Source: Pleurotus djamor (lineage: Eukaryota > Basidiomycota > Agaricomycetes > Agaricales > Pleurotaceae). Taken from it: a stretch of DNA of 44,532 nucleotides. The stretch spans positions 1 through 44,532 of the forward strand of contig JAPEVF010000366.1 in assembly GCA_029747585.1 (NCBI GenBank), given 5' to 3'. The notes below the pieces were generated by a model that did not search any database, was not told the origin of the DNA, and saw only the letters and a program-made list of their open reading frames with translations. Positions 32,300 to 42,407 of this stretch are shown piece after piece (the first letter of the stretch is position 1; each line of letters opens with the position of its first letter). Both the position numbers and the translations under genes were made by a program.

Positions 32300-35200
32300 A
32301 TGGCGTGGGTTGTGCCGTATCTCTTACTTGCTTTGCAGTCGGTATCGACCGTGTTGGGTGCATCAACGAAGGACTCGGGGATCAGACCCTCAACATTCAC
32401 AGTGCCGGGGCCCTTTCCCACTTCCTTGTATTCCAAATATTACAATTCCCCGACAGCGACATCGGCACAAGTTCAACCTGTTGTTTCCGACCCCATCTTG
32501 GTGTGTTTGCCCCATATCTTCATTACATACTCTCCACTGATCGGCAAATCCCTGAACAACAGCATAAAACATATCCATTCTCACTGACAAATCCTAAATC
32601 TGTGCCGACGAATAACACCGTTGACCCTCATCCCCTTCCTCCCACGGCATCTCGTTCGAGGCTCGCTGAACAAGCGTTTTCTCAAGTTCTTTCCATTGCC
32701 TCCAATCCTATCTTCGGCAATGACAACTGCGCTCGTTGTATTGCTGGCCTTGAGGTCGGCAAGTTTCTAGCGATGGCCGCCCCTTCAGAAGGTCCGAAGT
32801 TGGCGGTTAGACTGTGCGATCATTTCAAGTTCAGTAGCACATGTGGTACTACCTTCAGCATCTTGGGCATTGGTTCGGTAGTTACCCAGGTCATTTCCAA
32901 CGCTGATGTTGGTGGCCTTGATGGACAGGTGCGTGTACTTGCTTCCAATGTCCTCGGATTAGACTAATTTCTCTCAAACTTCTTGTAGTACTTGTGTCAG
33001 AACTTTCTGGGCCTTTGCCCATTACCTCCGGCCCCGCCGTTGAACCTCACTGGATGGTTCAAGAAACCAAAGCCCGATCCCCTCCCATATCGCAAGCAAC
33101 CTAGCGGAAAGCGCCTTAAAGTCCTCCATATATCCGACATGCATCTTGACCCCAGTCAGTACTCTCACCTCATGGCTAGCCTATCACTCACCAGAANGTG
33201 CCCCCGAATTTTCACCCTTCTGCCATGTTTCATATATCAAGGGTACTCCACGGGCAGCGAAGCAAACTGCACGACTGGCCTTTGCTGTCGTTTTGGAGGC
33301 TTCAACTCAGCTAGTCCTAACACTACACTTCTCCCTGCCCCTCGTTATGGGGCATATCATTGGTGGGCGTTACAACCGTTATTTAATCCTCCGGGTAAAC
33401 TCACGGTGTCAATGCTTAACAGCGATAGTCCCTTGTCTTTGATTACATCTGCCCTTGAGGCCATTCCACCTCTCACGGGAACCCAAGACACTGGGTTTGC
33501 GTGGACGATATACACGGGCGACCTGGTGGCCCATGATCAAGATAATCAGCTATCGAGGTCGGAACTCACCCTTCTTTTCTTCTGTATAGAATATTAAAGA
33601 ATCACCCGACCTTCAGAAACTACGTCACGTACGTCGAGGTATAGATGATTTCCCTTTCCTCCCGCTCACGATGCATGTGCTTATCTTCGCGGTTAATTCT
33701 TGGACCACCTCCCCTGTTTACCTCGACTATAGACGATTCTCTATGATTTGCTGAAAAATACGCTGGGCCCCGGCCCTGTTTATGCCACACTCGGCAATCA
33801 TGACAGCTACAATCAGTGTGTTCATTCGGGCTTATATATTTCTTAGAACAATCTACACTCATTTCCCGTTTTAGAGCCCAGGATGCCCCTCACGCAATCG
33901 GCCAAGGCCTTGCAAATCAATTCAGCTGGTCAGTGACCAAAGGCCAAACAGCCCTATCTCTACGCCTCCTTCTACTTATGGACTCTACTGATTCGACCCC
34001 ATTTCAGGAATTACGACCACCTCGCCCTTCTTTGGAAACATGAACGCTGGCTTCCGCAGTCTGCCGTAGACCTTGCACGCACGCATTATTCCGGATACAT
34101 GGTGAGGCGTGCTGATGGTTTGCGCATTATTTCCCTCAACACAGACATGTGTACGTGGCCTGCCATTCATCTCTGTATCGACATGGCATGTTCTGAATTC
34201 TCAGCACGTAGGGTATCGGTTAGTTTTCGCTAGCTTTCGTAAATTTCTCGGACTGAAGAACTCGTGCCGTTAGAGCAAACTGGTTCAATTATATCAACAT
34301 GACGAACCCCGATACGTCAGGCATGTTAAGATTTTTGACTGATGAGCTGCAAGATGCCGAAGAACGTGGAGACAGAGGTTTGACAGGGTGCTTGGCCGCT
34401 CGATTAATTGTCTTACGTGCTTTGTTGCTTTTCAGTCTGGATTATCGGCCATGTTTTGAGCGGATGGGACGGAACGAACCCACTTGCGCACCCCACAGAC
34501 CTATGTGAGCCTAATTCTGACAGCGATAATGTACACACCCGCTCAACAATTACATTTCTAGTCTACCAGATGTTGGTGACCAAGCCATAATTCGCTTGCC
34601 CGAGTTCTTCGCTTCTAACCTCTCCTTCTAGCGTTGATCGTTTCTCCCCCCATGTCATCGCAAGTGCGTCTGTCTTGTCTTCCTATTAGTAACGTACTCT
34701 TTCATCTCCGACTCGCGTAGATGTATTTTTCGGCCACACCCACGAGGATCAGATGTCTGTAAGTCCTCTCACCATCGCATCATTAAACTGTGGGGACCGG
34801 ATCATGATGATATCTTTTGCCAGATCTTTTATACCAACAATGGTACCGTCAAAAGCGCCGAGACGGCTCAAGCTCTTGCTTGGGTATGTTTTTGCTTAAA
34901 GTATCCCGATATAGGTCTTGCTGAAGATTTGGCGTCAGATGGGACCGTCAGTAACTCCTGGGACCAATCTCAACTCCGGCTTTAGGGTTTACGAAGTCGA
35001 TTCATCCGTGCGTCTGTGATCTCGTCCTTTTTGAGCCTCCGCCACTCACGCTGCCTACTAGACGTTCGAAGTTTTAGATGCACACACGTAAGAAACAGAC
35101 CGTGAAATGAGCAATCCGCTGAGAACTGTGGCTTTAGATGGAGGAGCGAAGTCAATACATTCCCCGGTTTGGACTCCCAAATAAAGAACGGTCCAACATT

Positions 35201-35590
35201 TTCGTACGAATATAACACGCGCGAAGCCTACGGGAAGACCATCGCTAGCTGGACCCGCGACGACCCGCTTAATGCGACTTGGTGGCACCATGTTACTGAA
35301 GGTTCATTGGTTATTTCTCCTAATGCCTCCTTTACTAAAAGAAACGACCCTAGCAATGGATGCAAACCATACTCTTGTGGAGGTAAGAAGACACCTTAGT
35401 ATATGGGTGGCATGAACTACGACTGATATACTTTCATCAAAAGACGTTCAACACTTTCCAAGGCAAAAGTTCCATCCAGACACGACCTTGCACGGGTCCT
35501 TGTGCTGTCGCGAAGATATGCTACATTCGGAGTGGTTCTAGCCCGATTGGGAGGGAATGCCCTCAAGGATTCGGTTCCGTTCAGAGCTGA
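32300..35590 (+). CDS. Secreted acid sphingomyelinase (sphingomyelin phosphodiesterase)
   Basis: The enzyme is a calcineurin-like metallophosphodiesterase that cleaves sphingomyelin-type lipids. Nineteen exons give 712 residues: 32300-32500, 32563-32928, 32989-33154, 33242-33557, 33617-33638, 33733-33815, 33875-33928, 34008-34150, 34212-34218, 34274-34377, 34436-34504, 34562-34571, 34632-34663, 34721-34758, 34824-34883, 34939-35007, 35062-35087, 35138-35382 and 35463-35590. A signal peptide (MAWVVPYLLLALQSVSTVLG) is followed by a saposin-B domain (DNCARCIAGLEVGKFLA ... LCDHF). Metal-site motifs are VLHISDMHLDP, YTGDLVAHD, ATLGNHDSYN, WIIGHVLSGWDG and FFGHTHEDQM. Several N-glycosylation sequons (NLTG, NTTL, NMTN, NATW, NASF) are present. 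The Cys-rich end (CTGPCAVAKICYIRSG) completes the domain. Exons 9 and 12 are only 7 and 10 nt, and both are required for the frame and the conserved motifs. Confidence 0.93.
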
Positions 35591-35845
35591 GACGTTCAGC
35601 CGTAATACAAGTACTTTCTTGCCCAATTCCTACTCATGCTGACTATTACATACACGCAAACATTGTCACTTCAAACTTGCCTCTGAATAAATGGTTGGGG
35701 TCTTAGGGAACCCCTTCGACGTACTTCCTGTGAGTCTGTGCTTGGCGAGTACTTGCTAAGATTTGAATTGTATTGGCATGGCAGTGAGTTGTACACGATA
35801 GAGTACATTTGAGATAATTTAGGATATCCACCGGTATGGTGTAAA

Positions 35846-37175
35846 TTAAGCAAGGGCAGGGTTGTTTTCCGCGAAGTATTCATGGGAGTCTGCGTTGTCA
35901 ATGGCGAACGCGGGATTGCTAATAGCCAGCGACTTCGCGCCAGATTGACCGTAGACGTGGTCATCGGTGCCACCGTTTCTGGTGAAGTGGGAGGATTCGT
36001 GGATGAGGGTTCCGCCCTTGGAATCAGTGCCAGTGAGGGGGGCGTTCCAGAAAGCACCTGGATAACATGACATTCAGAGTGCGTCCCAATATATAATTGC
36101 TGGATGGGCTTACCGCAAAGGGTGACGGTGCCGAAGCTAGAAGAAACCCAAGGTTCAGAGTTATGAAATAGAGGTAGTGGAGAGTACACACTCATCAGGG
36201 TAGACGTAAGCATAGGTACCAGAGTCGGTGCAAGTGCAATCGAAAGTGTAGGAAGCGAAGGAGTTGCCGTTGATGTTGGTGAAATGCGACTTGACGGTGT
36301 TGTAGCGTGAGGTCACGAAGGCACCGAACCAGGTCGTGTACCGTGTGGTGGCCGACGTGTGGGAGTTGAGGTATCTGATTTACTGTGTTGGTGATGCATC
36401 GTACAGGAATAAGTGAGGAGCTTACGATAGAGCGCCTGAAGCGTAGGACTGAGCAGCGGACGCGGCCTGGTTGAGCTGAGTCTGTCTCGTGGAAGAGCAG
36501 CCAATGAAGGAAGCACGGCGCTCAAGGCCAGATTGCGAGGTTCTAGCAACAGCTAGCTTGCCGGAAATCTTGGCGGTGTGGGTTTCGACGTTAGCGTAGA
36601 TGGGAACAGCATTCTTGTTGGCATCAACAAGATGGAAGAGATTGCGGGCCTCGAAGTTGTATGATCCTTCTCCGGTGCTGGTGAAGTTGTAGACAGTGGC
36701 GACTGTTGGAATGATGAACAATTGATCAATGGAGGTTGTTAAGCAGACTCACGGTCATGGGTGATCTCAATGCTCTGTCCGGGAGCGAGGACGGTGAAAG
36801 CAGACTCATCATCGAGCTTAGCTGCTTGAGCAGGAACGTATTTGGCCTTGATACCGGTGAACGAAGCACGGGCACCAGACGCGTCCGTGATGGCAAAGGT
36901 CTCAGTTGGGAGCTTTGACAACGGTCCACGGGGGTCGTTCAGGAGTTTGAGGGTTTCATCACCAGTGTTGACCAAGGAGGTGACAACTTTGAGGTTGTCC
37001 ACACCAGTGACGGCATCGGGGCCTGGATAATATTCCTCGGTGAGTTATCGGATAAAGACATTGGGGTTGGCCACATACCAGAAACCTTGAGAGTAAGTCC
37101 TGGAGCCGCAGAGGCAGCCAAAGCAGCCAAGGCGATGGTAGCCAACGCGGAGCGAATTGAAGAGGAGAAGAGCAT
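35846..37175 (-). CDS. Secreted peptidyl-Lys metalloendopeptidase (M35 deuterolysin type)
   Basis: This secreted zinc protease cleaves on the amino side of lysine in characterised mushroom relatives. Six exons, 37175-37079, 37022-36753, 36702-36426, 36374-36192, 36136-36114 and 36057-35846, give 353 residues. A signal peptide (MLFSSSIRSALATIALAALA) leads into a propeptide of about 165 residues that ends LERR. The mature enzyme then begins near ASFIGCSSTRQTQLNQAA. The catalytic domain has RYTTWFGAFVTSRYNTVKSH, SYTFDCTCTDSGTYAYVYPD, FGTVTLCGAFWNAPLTGTDS, the zinc-binding GTLIHESSHF (HExxH) and GGTDDHVYGQ (the GTxDxxYG aspzincin motif). It ends in HEYFAENNPALA. Exon 5 is only 23 nt. The gene converges on the sphingomyelinase gene with 255 bp between the stop codons. 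Confidence 0.95.
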
Positions 37176-37232
37176 GACACCGAAAGACTGATGTAACCTA
37201 AGCTTGGATCAACGAGGAAAAGACCATCTTAG

Positions 37233-37240
37233 TTTTTATA
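37233..37240 (-). promoter_or_regulatory. TATA-like element of the metalloendopeptidase gene
   Basis: The minus strand reads TATAAAAA 58 bases upstream of the start codon. Confidence 0.45.
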
Positions 37241-37561
37241 CTGAAGTAGAGTCGGCGAAAATGGCAAAGATGTAGCTCAGAAGCACAACCATCCACAAGG
37301 TTATTTGGAGACGATAAGAACATCAACATTGCGCGATCACGAGAACCACAGCGATCAACGGGAAAGGACGACATATGGGCTTTGGGACCTCATGTTGGCG
37401 AAGCAGAGCACATGAGATCGCGGGTGGGGAGGATGAGGTGGTATTGTTAGACATGAAGCCCATACTGTAACGATCGGCGTTTCCATGTCCGAAATAAATG
37501 AGAACATATGTTGCAACGGAGAATCTTTTAGACATTGGCGGAAGCAACAACTCAGCGGCCC

Positions 37562-37569
37562 TATAAATA
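37562..37569 (+). promoter_or_regulatory. TATA-like element of the second F-box gene
   Basis: TATAAATA lies 33 bases before the chosen ATG. The leader would be very short, so either the leader is minimal or this is a chance match. Confidence 0.3.
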
Positions 37570-37601
37570 TTCCACAACAATCAGTTTCGGTCTCCCTGGA
37601 C

Positions 37602-38842
37602 ATGTCCTACCACCTACCTCCAGAGCTTTGGATCCAGATATTTCGTTGGGCTGCTTTGCCAGAGAAGCTCAACAATGCTTATTCGACCGTGCATGAACCT
37701 TTCGGTGCTTCGGTATCGCATCCCGACGTGGCAGATAGATGCTGGTCTGTCCGAAGGAACCTAGTGCTCGTCTGTCGCCAGTGGAACTCGCTTGCAACGG
37801 AATTGCTGTACATGGATTTGATCATCAAACGCAACGCACATGCTCTTCACGAGGTGCTGCAGAGAAGCGACGCTAGATATGGGAAGTTGGTAGGTTATCC
37901 TTGTGCTTGCGAATATATTGATTCGTCGACGTGACTGATATGCTTCTGACATTTTCCCTGTATCGCAAGGTTCGCCGGGTTATTCTGCCCTATGCGTCTA
38001 CGATGACACCGTCGCTCGTGCCCCTCGCTTCAGTGGAAGTTTTGAAGACATGTTCTTCATTACAGATCCTCGTGCGGCCACCCGTTATCGCCCCAGCTCG
38101 GGAGTTGCTTCGATTTGAATTTGAAGCTAGTACTTGCCCCTATATGGAGTCGCTTGTACGGTTAGACTGGTGGCACAACACCGAAGCTTCACGGTCGAGG
38201 GGTATTAACCACCTGGAGGATGTCTTATCGCGCGCGCCAAACCTTCAGTATCTATTCATAGGCGGTATCTCCTCCAGTCAAGTGGCAGCGAGGATACAAC
38301 CCCATTTGCCAGCGCTGACCACCCTTCGCTTGCGTTTGGGCAGTGCCATCTACCTCTACAACATTTGTAGATGGTCGTTGCCTTCACTGACAACCATCAT
38401 CGCCGATGCACCGATGGGGTCTGGAGCGCTGGAAACGTGCTGGGAGACGTTTGGCCCCCAACTCCGCACTGTCGAGTTCGGAAAGCACCTTGGCTTTGCT
38501 TCGAACGACCACATAACACCCTGCCTGCGATGCTGTCCCAACTTACGAAGCCTGTATTACCATCTCGTTTTCACAACCGTTCCCGGGGAGCGGTGCGGTA
38601 GTTCTTCGCTTCAATGTGTCGGACTCTGTCTGCACACGTATTACCACCTCGAGGAGGAAGAAGAGTGGAGCATGGTGCAAGGTCACGTTCGAGTCTTCCT
38701 GAATGCTGAAGCGTTTCCAGCTTTGAAGGTTTTGCGTCTTGGTGGACGAAAGTGGTTGGATAGGACATCAAATCCTCGTTGGATTCCGCTAGAGCATATG
38801 CTGGTAGAGAGAGGCGTTTCTATACAACTGATCGACACGTAG
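37602..38842 (+). CDS. F-box domain protein (second)
   Basis: Two exons, 37602-37889 and 37970-38842, join in phase 0 and give 386 residues. The F-box begins immediately at the N-terminus: MSYHLPPELWIQIFRWAALP, followed by LVLVCRQWNSLATELLYMDL. The C-terminal region has repeated leucine-rich segments, for example HLEDVLSRAPNLQYLFIGGI, HLPALTTLRLRLGSAIYLY, SLPSLTTIIADAPMGSGALE and FPALKVLRLGGRKWLD, as in LRR-like F-box proteins. It should act as an SCF adaptor; the target is unknown. It differs in sequence from the F-box gene at 10714, so the two are not recent duplicates. The 3' end lies 19 bp from the converging HIT gene. Confidence 0.78.
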
Positions 38843-38861
38843 TCCGCGAAGAGGCCTTGGT

Positions 38862-39501
38862 TCACATACTCTCCATGAAGAAACCGCTAAGCCATTGGGC
38901 TTCCTTCTCCATTTCTTCCGATGACCTCGCAATCCTATTCTCATCTGCGTCCATTCTAACGCCTTCTGCTTGTGTAGAGTTGGACGGAGTTCCATAGTTT
39001 CTATGGAGTCCACTTTCTGACTCCTCCAAAGCCGGGTAGACGTCGTCATTGTTGGCAGAGAAGCGATCACCTTGCAATTTGCGTGGGAGTATATGGAAAT
39101 GAACATGAGGCATAGTTTGGCCAGCAGCTTTGCCATCCTGACACGCGTTCAACCATGAGCAGCTCAGTGAAGTAGATGAAAATATCACACCTGACAAGCA
39201 ATGGTCAAGCCGTCCGCGCCATAAGCCTTTTCTACCACTCGGCCAACGGTCTGGACGGCTTTCATCAGGGATGTCACCTCTGACTCGTTCAAGTCGATCA
39301 ACCGAGGTACAATTCTCGTCGGAATCACGAGTACATCTTGATGAAGGCGCGTTCAGATCATGGTGGGCGAGCACAGAAACATCGATGCTCACGACCAGGA
39401 ACAATGGGCTTCAAGTTGACGATGGCATATGAGAGCGAAGACTTGTAAAATGCTTGTTTCGTGACTTCTACGGTCGAGAACAAGAGTTTCGAGGTCATCA
39501 T
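38862..39501 (-). CDS. HIT-family (FHIT-like) nucleotide hydrolase
   Basis: Members of this family hydrolyse dinucleoside polyphosphates such as Ap3A or Ap4A. Three exons, 39501-39393, 39336-39191 and 39137-38862, give 176 residues. The N-terminus MMTSKLLFSTVEVTKQAFYK and SLSYAIVNLKPIVPGHVLVI match FHIT. RLIDLNESEVTSLMKAVQTV follows. The catalytic histidine triad is HVHFHILPR, just after DGKAAGQTMP. The C-terminal extension carries GDRFSANNDDVYPALEESE and ends WLSGFFMESM, both common in fungal Hnt2/Aph1-type members. The second exon uses the acceptor CAAG. Which of two consecutive ATGs starts translation is open, and an in-frame ATG also exists at 39588. Confidence 0.9.
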
Positions 39502-40491
39502 CCAAGTCCGAATAGGATGAAGTGGCAGCCCGTGGCCCGTGGGAGACGGCAGGACCTGCCGCATTGGGACATGTCCCCTGAACACCATGATGCAAGGGGT
39601 GAACTGGCCGAGGAGCTGTAGAGCGATAAAACTAGATGTTGAAGACTCAAAGAAGCTAAATTAGCTAATCACATGCTACTTAACTGTCATTAGTGGAATT
39701 TGAGTGTCGGGGACCAGCAGGAGTAGCAGAAAATGAGAGTTACTAGGCAGGAGGGGCTCAGGAGAGGAAACAGACTGCTCAGCAGAACCCACATTTCGGC
39801 CATTTCCGCGTCTCCCAGTACTGCTTACTGCGATTATTAAGTACTAGTCATGGGAATTTGGAGATACAAATACGAAGCGAAGACGGAAGTATTGTTTTTC
39901 GTAGCACTGCGGCAGCAGTGGGATCTCATCAGCTGACCACAACTAACCACCCATGTAAGTTGTACGTAGAAATTGTGTATTCCTCTCGACTATGCTATAT
40001 ACATACATGACGCATCACCCCCGTGTCCTAGCACCTCGAGAATGTCAAAGACGACGACCGATGCCCGTCTAGAGGGATCCTGGGTCATTTCCAACCAGCG
40101 ACGATAGGGGCATCAACTTGGTGTACATCCGAGTCTATGTAGTCGTAAGATCTCTACAAAGAGTGCGGTGAGCTTACTAGTATTACCGTTACCGTGGCCT
40201 AACCTGCATTTTGCCGTGCTACTGTGCTGTGTCTTGAACCAAGGGGAACGCAAAAGGCTTGTCAGATTGATACTTCTGGCATACCAGGGTGAGTGGTTCG
40301 TGAAATGGTGCTTAAACTCACAGGCGATCGCTAGTTATAAGCGAAAAGTGAAACTAAAGTTGCTTTGCTAATCACCATCATCATCGGCAATGTGTTTGAT
40401 GGGCGAGGCGAGGCTATTTCTCTTATAACATACTTATACCCCGCATGTTTGCCGCAGAACTTCAGCCTCCATCGTCTACCCACCCATAGCA
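39502..40491. other. Intergenic region
   Basis: These 990 bases between the HIT gene and the DDD-motif protein gene show no supported gene. A 67-codon open frame at 40168 has no protein-like features. The sequence just before 40492 contains TTATAA and TTATA words that may be part of the promoter. Confidence 0.45.
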
Positions 40492-42242
40492 ATGTCTAGC
40501 TGGTGGTTGAAGACGATATTGACTCCTTTTGCGCTGATATTCTCCAACGTCCAACCTGCTTTCCGTCATCTTCCTTTCGAACTACACTGGAAGAGCGACA
40601 ACCAGTTGAATTTGACTCCACTCCAGTCTCAGCAGTACCAAAAGCCCGATGTCACTGCAGTTGTGCTCAACTGGGCGCGTCTCCCAAATGTTGTGCAGAT
40701 AGCAGCTGTACTGTGTACCCCGAGCTTGGACGGAGTCATCGCCAACGTGACAATTTGGAACAACAATCCTCAACCCATACATCGTTCGGTGAGTGCAAGG
40801 GGTAGGAAGGCTAGCAGAGGTTAACGCGTACTTCAAAAAAGGATTTCGAGGCTTCTGCATGCCCACCAGAGAAATTGCACATATACAACTCGCCCGAGAA
40901 TATCTACTTTCAAGCTCGTTTTCTGGCTTGCGCGCAGGCGTCGACACCATATTGCTTCATTCAGGTAATTTCTTACTTAGATTACAATGGGGGCCGTGGC
41001 TGACCTTCCATATCATCAAGGACGACGATTACCTCGTCTGGCCAGAAATCATCCGAACCTTACGAGCACGGATCTCATACTCAGCCCACAGAAGCATCCA
41101 CCTACTTCCTCCCCACGAGGTATTATCCAGCACTCTGCGAAACACCAACGTCATGGATCGGATCCATACCGGTTTCGCCTGGTTGGGTCATGGCACTATG
41201 GTTTCTCGATCTAGAGTCAGAGTATTCCTCCAGATGATGAAGGCCTTGAAAGCCACGGAAGAGGAAATGAAGATGGCTGACAACTACTTCTCCATTTTAA
41301 GTAATGCGTATCCCGAGCTTTGGTTCGACCAAGGTGTTGAACTCACTAGTGGGAGTGAAGCGTTCACTACTGGCGTCGACGGGGACGAGCGAAACAGGAA
41401 GCATATCGTTAGTGGACTGTTCATTTCCTTCAACTTGAGCAAGTCACGTCTGACTTATGCATAGATTCGAGCCACCGAGATGCTCGACTCCATCATCAAT
41501 CCGAGAGGTCCATATGAGTTGATGCCATATTCCATTGATGGCCTGATCGCTGCTCCTACACCCCCACACATCTCACGCGCACCCTGTCGAGATAATGATT
41601 GCCTATTCGAAACCAACATGCAAATCCTCCCTAGTGATATTCAACATCGCGCTTCGGATATTCGCACTATGCTCGACCTCGAGGCTCAAAATTTGAAAGT
41701 CATGGGAACAACTGCTCGCGATCACTACCTGAAATATCCACCGTCCAATGCGGTAGATCGACGACGGGACACAGCGTTTTGCGTACTCCCAGGAGGTGAG
41801 TAGCCCCTTGCTTTTGATAATTTCGTTTTTTATGATTAAAACTCCACCTAGTCACAAAAGATGATTACTGGCTCCTCGATCTTCTGCATGAGCGTCCTCT
41901 CGACAAAGATACCCAACTGGAATACCTGGTTGATCCACTGGCTCTGGCTGCCTTCCGATCAAGTATGACAGAAGTGTCCTCCGATGGTGTTCATTGGGTG
42001 AGAACCGACCTCTTCGATGCTTTCTCATTCTTATCTCCCCCCAGGAACATGTAGCTCTCAAAGGGAGTTGTGATGAGCAGTGGCCTGTCATAATGGCTGA
42101 GGACACCTGGCGCGATCCTGTACAGTGTCGCGCGGAGTTGGGACATCTGGAAGTGGGAAGTTTCCGTTATTTCAGAGTGACTGTGCTCGCTGCCGTCGGC
42201 GGTCCACTCTGCTTGTACGATATTCGTATGAAAGGTATGTAA
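40492..42242 (+). CDS. Fungal protein with glycosyltransferase-like DDD motif, function unknown
   Basis: Six exons, 40492-40788, 40842-40964, 41021-41407, 41465-41795, 41852-41997 and 42045-42242, give 493 residues. A hydrophobic N-terminal segment (MSSWWLKTILTPFALIFSNV) looks like a signal anchor, so a Golgi or ER membrane protein is plausible. DVTAVVLNWARLPNVVQIAA and VTIWNNN resemble the nucleotide-binding start of GT-A glycosyltransferases. FLACAQASTPYCFIQDDDYL carries a possible DxD metal site, created exactly where exons 2 and 3 join. GFAWLGHGTMVSRSRVRVFL and ADNYFSILSNAYPELWFDQG are further GT-like segments. The C-terminal 190 residues include VTKDDYWLLDLLHE and HVALKGSCDEQWPVIMAEDT. 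The glycosyltransferase assignment is inferred from these patterns only; no donor or acceptor can be named. Confidence 0.7.
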
Positions 42243-42348
42243 CTAAACGATGCAAAATTGTGTGGAGGCTCTGGGGAACCATATGCACAAAAATAGCTGT
42301 TGTTTCTCATTCATTCCCACTCAACTCGGCATGTCGTGTCTATGAAGG

Positions 42349-42357
42349 TATATAAAG
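42349..42357 (+). promoter_or_regulatory. TATA box of the FAD monooxygenase gene
   Basis: TATATAAAG lies 59 bases upstream of the start codon, in the 165-bp gap after the preceding gene. Confidence 0.5.
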
Positions 42358-42407
42358 GGGACTATTCCCACTCGAATACGCGTATCTGGAGCTCAAGTCG
42401 AATAGCT

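Larger units (their letters stand above)
37176..37601. promoter_or_regulatory. Divergent promoter region between the metalloprotease and F-box genes
   Basis: These 426 bases separate two divergent start codons. TATA-like elements at both ends (37233-37240 minus, 37562-37569 plus) suggest two separate core promoters. No nutrient-regulator site was identified with confidence. Confidence 0.45.
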
